Of a DNA stretch of 64,000 nucleotides, positions 22,676 through 31,562 are shown one piece after another. Position 1 is the first letter of the stretch, and every line of letters begins with the position of its first letter. The translations under genes were made by a program, and so were the position numbers. Source of the DNA: Cucumis sativus (Eukaryota > Streptophyta > Magnoliopsida > Cucurbitales > Cucurbitaceae); the NCBI RefSeq assembly GCF_000004075.3, contig NC_026659.2, positions 25,314,272 through 25,378,271 on the forward strand. The letters are read 5' to 3'. Under the pieces are notes generated by a model that worked only from the letters and a program-made list of their open reading frames with translations, made no database searches and had not been told where the DNA came from.

Positions 22676-24077
22676 ACTACCTTTTAGCTTATTTGTTATC
22701 GTATTTATTTGTTATCCAAATGGAATACTATATATATATAAGAACTTATGTTAGAAGAAGATACATTTTTGGTTTTGGGGTTAGATTTAGTTATTTATTA
22801 ATACTTTGTTTGTATGCTTATTTCATCCCTCAGATGGGAATTTAATTTCTATTATATGCCTAAACTCTTTTAAAATGATATGTTTTTTTTTCTTTTAAGT
22901 TTTGAGTTTTTTTTTTTTTTTCTATTATCAACAATTGATCAAGTAAGGGTAAAAATTGCAACATTTGTTTAAGTTATTTAATGTTTAATTAATATGACGG
23001 TGAAGTTAGAAGTGTTGATGGCAAAATCTAGACAAAGAGAGTCTATTGATCAACCTTTACCTGTCATGAATTTGTATTTTGGAAAGAGGTCACTTGCAAA
23101 GTAGCCAAAATAATTAACACATCTTGATGTTTGCTTGTTCAAAGGCACTCCAAAGTTTTAAGTTGATTGTCAACACCCAAGGCCCTAGAGTAAAAAATTT
23201 AGGAGATGAATTTACTCGATATGGAAGTGTAAAGGATTCCGACTTCATTTATACTTTTAAGAATAAGAGTCTCTCTAGAGTTGGACCAAACAACACTGAT
23301 ACCCTCTTACACAAGAGCTACTAATATGATTTCCACTCTAGTATTTATCTATAAAAAATGAATGAAGCAAGGGGTAAGTTGGTTCAGGTGTCCCCTAGAT
23401 TTTTGACCCAATTCCACACCTCTTTTTAAGTGCGTGATTTGTTACATTTAGACGTGAAACACACTTGGTCTCTCGAGATCAATTATGGCTCACGAACAAA
23501 TAATAGCCCCACAAGACTTGTGGGTATGGGAGGAAGATAGAATGACTTTATTGGACATAATTTCTCATTTTCTCATATCACATCACCAACCTCCAATTAG
23601 ATTCAAATCCAAATCCCTACGTAATACAAATTCTATGTTGAAAAAGGTACATCTTTTTGGTTGAAAAAGGGACTAAAGTCCCAAGTAAGACCAAAAGAGA
23701 GTCACTTAGGCACGGCTTAAAGATCTATCGTTGAAAAAGATTGATTAAAAATATAAAAATAAAACAAGCATCATGGTATTTTAAAATATAGTAAAATAAA
23801 CCAAAATATCACAAATAGACGTGATAGATTACTTTTGATATTTTATTATAAGTGTACATAATTTTTTTCATTTAAAATAATTTTTCAAAAACCTTTATTG
23901 AAAATTGTCAAAAAAAAAATTAGCAAATTTAACAAAATATTTACAAGTTATAGCAACATTTCAAATTTTATCAGTTATGTTATACCTTATAGATATTGTA
24001 ATTTATTTTTCTATTCTAAGATTTCTATCGAAATCAAAAGTTATAATAAAGTAAAATAACGCTTCATCTACCAGTAA
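22676..24077. other. Spacer after P450 copy B
   Basis: To 23445 this is the downstream end of the duplication. The open piece at 23124-23324 is shared with the region near 17430-17620 but is broken there, so it is not called a gene. From 23760 to 24020 the DNA is AT-rich with TAGCAA-type repeat traces. Confidence 0.5.
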
Positions 24078-24149
24078 TCCGTTGTCGTCCAGCGGTTAGG
24101 ATATCTGGCTTTCACCCAGGAGACCCGGGTTCGATTCCCGGCAACGGAA
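24078..24149 (+). tRNA. tRNA-Glu (anticodon UUC)
   Basis: A 72-base cloverleaf. Acceptor stem TCCGTTG pairs with CAACGGA, and the last base is discriminator A. The D arm has AGCGGTTAGGA. The anticodon stem TCTGG/CCAGG carries loop CTTTCAC, giving anticodon TTC at 24111-24113. The T arm CCCGGGTTCGATTCCCGG contains the B box of the internal RNA polymerase III promoter. No intron. It looks functional and lies alone between the P450 cluster and the conserved gene block. Confidence 0.97.
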
Positions 24150-24690
24150 CTTCTTTTTGTTGTTTCCCTCTGACCCCCCGGTTCCCATTGGGCAGTTTTT
24201 AGATTTGGAAGAGTTTAAGAATCTTGAAAACTTTGATGTATTTATGTTTATATGAAGCTTTTGAGTTTTCTTTCCATTATTACTAGCCATTTGCTGATTA
24301 TAAGTGGTAGCCTCCACTTTTATGGGTAACTTGGCCTCTCATTCTAGTGTCCACCCTTTGAAGTCTTGTGGGTGGTGGTTTCATGGTAAAGCTAGGAATA
24401 CAATCATTTGGAACAAGATAACTACTTCTTTGGCTTTGTTTTATGAGATGTAGAAAAATAACTTAATTTTCATTGTCAAATACATTATTTGTAGTTTGAT
24501 GGGGTTCATTGCATTTTTGAGAGGCTGTTAAAATACTGCCCACTTTAAGAAGTATAGACACTGACAATCTTCCATATAAGAAGAAGTTGATATGCTGTTA
24601 AAGTCAATCTTCCAGTCTTCATCTCTTGGAATTCTTGTTGATCATGAGTGAGGAATCATGTACTTTCGCTCCAAATATAATAACGCCAAT
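24150..24690. other. Spacer after the tRNA
   Basis: No gene recognised. Open frames are short; the one reading back over the tRNA is a shadow. Confidence 0.5.
24154..24158 (+). terminator. RNA polymerase III terminator of tRNA-Glu
   Basis: A TTTTT run starting five bases after the tRNA end, as expected for Pol III release. Confidence 0.7.
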
Positions 24691-24960
24691 AGCTTTTGGG
24701 AAAAAAAAGGTTTAGAGGGGGTGAACTAGATAACGGAAATTTTCAGCAATGTGAAGTTTCTCCATGACTGACTTCTTTCCTAGTGTGGGTTGGCGTTAAC
24801 AGGGGGGTGGAGAAGAGCTTTGCTGAGCTTGATGCTTTTTTCGAACAAGTAATCGAAGTGACTTCTCAGAATGAAGAAAATATTGTTGATGTTTTGTTGG
24901 AAATGGAGAGAGGTCACTCCGAACTTGATATGTCTTACAACTAACTAGAGATGCATGTAA
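24690..24960 (+). pseudogene. P450 relic: 3' half of exon 1
   Basis: The plus strand resembles exon 1 of the P450 copies from the FGKSFRGGELDN region (near 24698) through TDFFPS (near 24770) to the NEENIVDVLL region (near 24880) and LTRDAC at the end. Frame changes, a deletion in the middle and stops break it. It is the right-most P450 trace in the cluster and lies past the tRNA gene. Confidence 0.75.
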
Positions 24961-25255
24961 ATTTTTTCGAACACTCGCAAACATTTACTTTTTTTTTACT
25001 TGATTGAAATGAAGCACAATGTTGATATGCCTTATTTTTATTGAAGATGCTGTCAAAAAAATCTCGACTTTACATTTTAACTCCCTATAGACCAAGTACA
25101 AAAAAAAAATTGAGTCAGAATTCATCTATTTTAATGATATCTTATCTGTCCCCAAGAAGGTAGAAAACTTAAGCAAAGGAAAAAAGAAATAAACAACCAA
25201 ATTCCACCAAATAATCAGAAGAAGCAAAAGCATGACACTTGGTTTTGACAAGGTC

Positions 25256-26317
25256 TCAATGTTTTGTTTTACAAGTACTTTTGATTAGAACACCAGTAGG
25301 AGGTCCACCAACAAATAAATGGCAATAACTATGCATCCAATAAGAGTATCTCAGCAAAGTACCAAAATTAGACCTTGCTCTGAAAATCCCTTTTAGCTCA
25401 AGCTTAATCCCACTTATCTCCAATTGTTTCTGCAGTCTTTGCCTTTCCAAAATTGGTAGTCTCACTTGACTTGATACCATATGAATATTAATCAACATTG
25501 ATTCTTCTTTGTATGCTGAGAATGGTGCTATGAATTGGGTAGCAATGAGTGTGTTTCCGTAGTAAAGATAGAGTATCATTGAGCTGAAATCCACACTCAC
25601 TTTCTTGTTTGGATTTGTGAAGTTTGCTAGTAAATTCACGTCTGCATTTAGTAGATACCCCATGTCGAGATATGCTGCGTTTAGGTTGGCTGTTGATACA
25701 TCAAACCGTGGAGATTTGGGGCGGAAAATGAGGTATACAATGAGGATTACTAATCCTCCAACGATTACAAGCACCCAAAAGATTGCACAAAAGACTGCTC
25801 CAAACCACATTAATGGATTGGTTTGACGGGGTAGAGGCATAAGTAGGATGTCGTTCGGTTGATTTCTTCTATTGTCATTATCAATGACATCATTCCTTCG
25901 ATGGCGATAAGGCTCTCGTGAATCGGATGGGTCTTGAATTTGCACTCTAGGACGTGGTTGTTGCACATTTTGTTCTGGTGATTTTAAGCTTGGCCCTCCA
26001 TATGGAACTTGATGCTCCTTCTTCAAGCGTGGTGCTTTTCCATATGGATCTTGAGGTTGGCGCTGTAGTGGTTCGCGGTGGTCAGATGGCGGCGATTGAG
26101 TGGGCGGTGTAGGATATGATGGATTTTGACGATTTTTCTTCAAACGTGGTGCCTTACCAATAGTAGGTCGTTGTTCTGCCACTGGCCATGGAGTGGTTGG
26201 TTCGGGATCGGGCTGTGGCGGATCAGAAGAGTCTTGAGGCTGTAATGGGGGTTGCTGAGAACGCCGGTCAGGCTGCAAAGGTCGCCAGAAATGGGGGTTG
26301 GTTTCAGGACGATTCAT
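25256..26317 (-). CDS. LEA2 / NDR1-HIN1-like membrane protein
   Basis: Single-exon gene of 353 residues. Residues 1-165 are a basic, Pro/Gln-rich, probably disordered cytosolic tail holding two copies of GKAPRLKK (54-61 and 93-100). A membrane span follows at about 169-197 (FGAVFCAIFWVLVIVGGLV), then the RPKSPRFDV junction and a LEA group 2 beta-domain (about 205-325) with the typical NxNANFTNPNKK-like stretch. These proteins sit in the plasma membrane with the LEA2 domain outside; some act in pathogen or stress responses. The C-terminus GGPPTGVLIKSTC is also usual for this subgroup. It resembles Arabidopsis At1g13050, which would fit its position next to an At1g13040-like PPR gene. ATG at 26317. 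Precise function unknown. Confidence 0.88.
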   Translation of the reverse strand: MNRPETNPHFWRPLQPDRRSQQPPLQPQDSSDPPQPDPEPTTPWPVAEQRPTIGKAPRLKKNRQNPSYPTPPTQSPPSDHREPLQRQPQDPYGKAPRLKKEHQVPYGGPSLKSPEQNVQQPRPRVQIQDPSDSREPYRHRRNDVIDNDNRRNQPNDILLMPLPRQTNPLMWFGAVFCAIFWVLVIVGGLVILIVYLIFRPKSPRFDVSTANLNAAYLDMGYLLNADVNLLANFTNPNKKVSVDFSSMILYLYYGNTLIATQFIAPFSAYKEESMLINIHMVSSQVRLPILERQRLQKQLEISGIKLELKGIFRARSNFGTLLRYSYWMHSYCHLFVGGPPTGVLIKSTCKTKH

Positions 26318-26699
26318 GTTGGGAAGAAGTGTGCAGCAGAAATGAAAGGGGAGAGAATGGAAATGAGTGGAAATTTGATGTTAAGCCCATAAGAAGATTG
26401 CTTTGGTAAAGAGAATGACTTGAATATAACTTCAAGAATGATTTGTGGAAAGGCAAAGTATCAAACACAAGCCAACCCTGAGAGGCAACTCATCTGCCTT
26501 TACGCTTATAGACTACCTAGTCCACTACATGTGCCTAAATATTCTAGGATCAAATCTACGACGACGAACCTGATTGGCGGCCATGACGACTAGTTCTCGC
26601 CATCAAAATCGAGAGTATACGTCTAGATTAATTGAGTTAGCATCTATTTTATATCAAAACAAAGGTAATATTTTGAATAGGATTGAATTCATCTTGCGT

Positions 26700-26727
26700 T
26701 TCTTTCTTTCTTTCTTTCTTTCTTTTG
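26700..26727. repeat. (TTTC)n microsatellite
   Basis: About six to seven perfect TTTC units upstream of the LEA2 gene. Confidence 0.9.
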
Positions 26728-27493
26728 CAAATTGAAAAGAAGGCAAGGTATCTTTCATATTGAATCCAACTTTATCAATTGGATTTATATATATTCTATG
26801 TCTTGCCCACTCTGCATAGAATTATATCAATGGAACTTGACAATGAATTCAATTCATGGATTTTTGTTGCAAATAGATAATACCTTAGATACTTCATGAA
26901 CTCTTACATATACAAATACAAATGTAGATTTTTTTTTCTTCTGCAAATTTTTTAACTAACCAGAAATATACCTCAACACAAGTTCTCTTGAACAAGTTGG
27001 GAAAGAAAAAGGGTAACAATGTGTAACCCAGATCTAACTTGTTTATAGCAAGAAAGGGCCTCAACTTTGATCTTGATTCACAACTGCATTGCTGTTGTCT
27101 ATGAATTCTATCGTTAGCGTGATGATGAAATGCAGTCCTCGGTCCTCGATTCTCGATTCTTGATCCCCAATCCTTGTGGTTTTGATGTCAGGCTAAGCTT
27201 CCCCAACCTAGCTTAGGAGGAAAAGAAATAAATAAGAGGATATATATTAAAAGTAAAAGTTTTTCTTTTTGTGGAAGAAAGTGAAATGCAACAAATAGAA
27301 GAATAACCCAAGGAAATATGATACACACCAACATGTCATGCAACCACCTGTAAATAGAACGCTCCTAAACTCATTTTTGATAACCATTTGGGTTTTGGGT
27401 TTTTTGGTTTTTTAAACTTAGTGTTGTTTTCGTATTTTCTTATTAACATATGGACTTTAACCCAAATGCCAAACACAAGAATTTTAAAACTAC

Positions 27494-27995
27494 GGTCCCG
27501 TTTGGTAACCTATTTGTTTTTATTTTTTTAATTTTGAAAATTGAACCTACAAACATTTCTTCCACTTCCAAGTCTCTTGCTTTGACATCTATTTTACCCA
27601 TGTTATGTCAAATTTTGAAAACTAAAACAAATAATTTTAAAAAAGAAAAATGGTCTCAAAAAATGCCAAAGAGATCAAGGTGATCCATGTCGCCACTTAA
27701 ATAGGAATTAATTTCTAACGAGTTTCCTAGATACCCAAATGTTGTAAAGTTTGACGGGTTATCTCATGAGATCAGTCAAGTTGCACATAAGTTGGCCCAA
27801 CACTCATAGATAATTATTAAAAGATAATGAAAATTAATATATATATATAAACAAAAAAAATTATTTTTGGAATTTGGCTAAGAAAGTAACTCTTTTACAC
27901 AACATTGAAGCAAACCATAGAAAGAAAATAAGTTTAATTTTTAAAATTCAAAAACAAAAAAAAAAAACAAAACAAAAAGGTTACCAAACGAGACC
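27494..27995. mobile_element. MITE-like element with 17-bp inverted ends
   Basis: The left end GGTCCCGTTTGGTAACC (27494-27510) is matched by GGTTACCAAACGAGACC (27979-27995), 16 of 17 bases in inverted orientation. Both ends are flanked by TAC (27491-27493 and 27996-27998), a possible 3-bp target duplication. Inner sequence next to each end is T-rich on the left and A-rich on the right. No coding capacity. The middle (about 27667-27860) looks foreign to the rest and may be a nested insertion. Confidence 0.7.
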
Positions 27996-29716
27996 TACAT
28001 TTTTTAGATTTCAAAACACTCATAAAATGTAAAACACCACCACCACATAGGAACCCATAGATGAAAGTGGTGATAAGCTTGCTTTTCAAAAGAAAAACCA
28101 AAAAGTATCATGATTGATAATGCTTTGTTAACAAGCTTTAAATAATGAAAATTTCTACACGAGAAACCCACAAATTCATTTGGTGGTTGATAATGCTTAG
28201 TTAACAAGCTTTAATCTAATGAATAACAACGAAAAATACCTGACTTCGGCAATGATCACAAGTCCCGAGATGGGGTGGACGGTAGTAGGAATTTGACGAT
28301 GACATCAGCAGGGAAATTTCCTCAAGACAGGTGCAATGCCGTAAAATTATGCACTTCCATGTACAATTATAACCCAACCCCTCCAGGAAACTCCAACCGG
28401 TTAAACGTATGTATAAGCATGCAACGTGGAATGGAACACCAGAAGTCAAAGAGCACGTCCAAGTCCCCAAGAAAGGAAGATCGAATCTGTTATGAATGAT
28501 AACATAAACTTTAGATTCCATATTAGCTCTTCTTTAATGAACGTGAACTATAAATCTCCCTAGAAGAAAAATGCCCCAACGATTTTAAAACTACAAAAAC
28601 ATATAATTAAACAGGCTCAAGTGCAAATGGAGAGAAATGAAGTGGCTAACCTTGCAATTGCCAAAGGATCTCCCCCAATGATACCACAGATGAATAGTCA
28701 CATTGCATCAAAATATGATTTATATCTTTAAGAGGCCCACTTGATTCCTGTGCAAATAATGTGCTTAACCAAGTCAAATCGTGCATTATTTTTCTACCCA
28801 GAAGTTCTTTTCAGTAGCATTGAGAAATATAGGAATGTGAATAAAGGATAGCAAGAATGGGTTGTGACTTGTGATGATATCCCACTTGACTTTTGATAGT
28901 AAATTGAAAAAGAGAGAACATGAAACGTTCAGGTTTTGACAAGTTCACTAAACATTCCTTTTCATTCTAACTAACCACCAACCAACTGGCAAAAATCTAG
29001 TTGCCAACATGTCATGCAAAGCTAAAGTACTTTTCCTTGACCTAGTTACAGCTAAGGTACCTTTCATTTTTTTAGAAGGTACTTTTCTGTAATCATAGAA
29101 CATTAAAATGTGAAGAGTCTGAGGAAAAGGTAATGACACTCTTTAACTAACTAGAATTACATGCAAAGAAATGGAAGAACCTTAAAATTAAGAAGACAGA
29201 CAAAGGTTAAAAATAAAATTAAGAAGAAGATAGACTCCACATAGAGGATAAAGGAGTTCAAGAAAAAGTTCATGGCTTCAGCAAATTCTTTTGCCATGGG
29301 CCCATAGGAACATCCTTCAAGTATAAAATTCCCTATCAACTACAACATTACAAATGTGAAGGACTAGTCTTTTTTTATTTTCTTTTTTGTTTTTTATAGG
29401 AAGGTTTAGTCAATTGTGAACCGCCCATGCCAATGTCTCAACAATCCACGAGGCATTTATTATGCAATAAAAAGTTGAATGAAACAATATTCAGGCAAAG
29501 AAAGATGGCCATAGCTCCATATATCTGATGGTGTCTGGTGATGATCCAAACTTCTTAAACAGTACAAAACTTGTAGGCTCAAGTTTTTATCTAGTTCATA
29601 TACACGTAGAATCAAGCAACACAATATTTAAGCATGGGGAACTACTTTAAAAACATGGCAATGGCAACTAAGACAGAAAATAGGAAGGAAGGTTTGAGTA
29701 CAAACTAGTTCCATAG

Positions 29717-31261
29717 TTAACCAGCATCCCTTGACCGAATAGCCTTAATGAGAGTCTCAGATAGAAATTTGTCAAGTGTATACCCCTTCTCCATCATCTG
29801 ATCCCAGACCTGGCAAGCTAAAGAAAGTTCCTTTTTGCGTAAAAGACCTCCAATTATCAGTTTGAAAGTTACCTCGTCGGGATAGCATCCTCTAATTTGC
29901 ATTTCCTCATATAGTAACATAGCCTCACTAACTTTGGAGGCCTTGCAAAGCCCATTTATAAGCGCATTATATGAAACCACGTCAGGAGAGATTCCTATTT
30001 CTATCATGTCACGAAAGACACCTTGGGCCATTTCAATCTTCCTTGTCTTACAAAAGTAATCGACAACTGTTGTATAAAATATGAGATCGGGTATCAAAAC
30101 TGTCTGTGTCATTGTTTGAAGAAGCCCCTTCGCTATATGGGGGCTGCCTTCAATAAGAAATGCTTTTATAAGAGTAGCAAATGTTCCCACATCTGGAGCA
30201 ACATCCTTCTGGCCCATTTCCTCGAACAACCTGTATGCTTTTCTAGTTGCAAATGATTTGCATAATGCACCTATCACAGTATTGTATGAAACAGTATCAC
30301 ACAACCCTTTTTCCCACATTGTATTCATCAATTTATATGCCTTATCCAGCCTATTAGCTTTGCACAGCCCCTTAAGAAGTTGATTATAACTATACACATC
30401 AGGCTCCATCCCTATCCTCTCCATCTTTTTCATAGACTTTCCTGCCAACTCTAACATCAGCCCGTCGCAGAAAAAATTCAGCAAAATATTATAAGTAATC
30501 AAATCTGGCTCACAACCATGTTTACTCATAAATGATTTGATAGCCAGTGCCTTGGAGATCCGGCCAGACTTACAGAACCCACTCATCAATGAATTAAAAA
30601 TCAAGTTGTTGAACTTCATCTCACCCTTCATCTCACCAACCGTAAGCTCATAAGCTAAATCGACCTTTCCACCATCACAGAGCCCAACAACGAGAGCTGT
30701 ACAGGCTTTCATGTCTGGACTAAGCCCCTTGTTAACCATACAACGCCAAAACTCAACGGCTTTATCATATTGTTTGGCTTTGCATAATCTATCAACTATG
30801 ATAGTGTATGTTACAACATCAGGTTCCCTTCCTTTCGCAACCATTTCATCAAAAAATTTAAGAGCCAATTCTAACAAGTTCTCGCGGAATAAGAGATTCA
30901 AATATATATTAAATGCCCAAATGTCAGGAAGATATCCAAGTTGTTTCATATCTTCCAAAAGCCTTCCAATAAGCCCGAAATTCTTAATTTCACATAAAGC
31001 AGAAATGAACCTGGAATAAGTAAATGGGGTAAGAGAAAAACCCTGTGGTATCATTCTTGAGTAATAGCTTTCCGCCAAATCGAAACGTGAGCGGCTAATC
31101 AAAACACCAATGAAGCGATTGTAGTCTCTGCTAGTTACAGGGCAATCGGATTGAGTCATTTCATCGAATATCCGTATGGCTTCATCAATTAGACCAACCT
31201 TGACGCACTTGGTGATACTAGCTCGAAAGACAAGGCGGTTTGCGCCGAGTCTGTGATACAT
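29717..31261 (-). CDS. P-type pentatricopeptide repeat protein, At1g13040-like
   Basis: Intronless gene of 514 residues, made almost wholly of 35-residue PPR motifs with signatures such as PDVVTYTIIVDRLCKA, PDLITYNILLNFFCDG and PDVVSYNALINGLCKA, about 12-13 repeats and no E or DYW tail. Such P-class proteins bind RNA in mitochondria or plastids. It aligns by recollection with Arabidopsis At1g13040 from the N-terminus (MYHRLGANRL) to the C-terminal DQMMEKGYTLD. The first ATG is at 31261; the frame is open seven codons further up, but that codon is TTG. Upstream TGGGCC boxes suit a housekeeping organelle gene. The RNA target cannot be told from sequence. A cleavable transit peptide is not obvious. 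Confidence 0.93.
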   Translation of the reverse strand: MYHRLGANRLVFRASITKCVKVGLIDEAIRIFDEMTQSDCPVTSRDYNRFIGVLISRSRFDLAESYYSRMIPQGFSLTPFTYSRFISALCEIKNFGLIGRLLEDMKQLGYLPDIWAFNIYLNLLFRENLLELALKFFDEMVAKGREPDVVTYTIIVDRLCKAKQYDKAVEFWRCMVNKGLSPDMKACTALVVGLCDGGKVDLAYELTVGEMKGEMKFNNLIFNSLMSGFCKSGRISKALAIKSFMSKHGCEPDLITYNILLNFFCDGLMLELAGKSMKKMERIGMEPDVYSYNQLLKGLCKANRLDKAYKLMNTMWEKGLCDTVSYNTVIGALCKSFATRKAYRLFEEMGQKDVAPDVGTFATLIKAFLIEGSPHIAKGLLQTMTQTVLIPDLIFYTTVVDYFCKTRKIEMAQGVFRDMIEIGISPDVVSYNALINGLCKASKVSEAMLLYEEMQIRGCYPDEVTFKLIIGGLLRKKELSLACQVWDQMMEKGYTLDKFLSETLIKAIRSRDAG

Positions 31262-31465
31262 ATCAGAGTTAATACATGTCAAGAGATAGGAATGCTAAAG
31301 CGAGAAAATGCTGAAGCATTCCCAAGAATCCATTAGAGAAGAATTTGTAGAAGCTCCAAACGGTTTGACTGTTCAGTGAAAGAGAATTGAAGGCTGAGTT
31401 GCAGAATGATGGAGGAAGAACCTGGCGATGGCGGAGAGGAAGAGCTTGAAGAAATGCTTAAGCAA

Positions 31466-31562
31466 TGGGCCTTAATTTTGGGCCTCAAAGCATTTTCGTG
31501 TAAAGTGGATCCAAATTGATATACAGGTGGCCTGTATTCCTAATGGGCTCAAATTTTGGGCC
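31466..31562 (-). promoter_or_regulatory. Site II-type (TGGGCC/T) cluster upstream of the PPR gene
   Basis: TGGGCC at 31466-31471, 31479-31484 and 31557-31562, and TGGGCT at 31544-31549, lie 200-300 bases before the PPR start. Site II elements bind TCP factors and are common in promoters of plant organelle-housekeeping genes. The motifs are seen; the role is inferred. Confidence 0.5.

Larger units (their letters stand above)
19384..23445 (+). repeat. Segmental duplication, copy B
   Basis: Direct duplicate of 12493-18070, about 4.1 kb, without the three insertions seen in copy A. Exons are very similar between copies; introns and spacers match in blocks with small indels. Confidence 0.85.
26318..29716. 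other. Spacer between LEA2 and PPR genes
   Basis: Holds the LEA2 promoter side, a TTTC microsatellite (26700-26727), a MITE-like element (27494-27995), and otherwise no supported gene. Weak open frames at 28216-28521 (minus) and 28275-28499 (plus) overlap each other and resemble nothing known. A 28-base direct repeat with one or two changes (TTGATAATGCTT(T/A)GTTAAC) occurs at about 28116 and 28186. Confidence 0.5.

Noticed and set aside
23124-23324. 66-codon plus-strand frame after P450 copy B
   Set aside because: The counterpart in copy A near 17430-17620 is not open, so coding selection is unlikely.
28216-28521. 101-codon minus-strand frame between LEA2 and PPR
   Set aside because: It overlaps another frame on the opposite strand, and no domain, homology or start context supports it.
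31262-31282. Seven extra N-terminal codons of the PPR frame
   Set aside because: The upstream codon is TTG, and the Arabidopsis relative begins at the position of the ATG at 31261.
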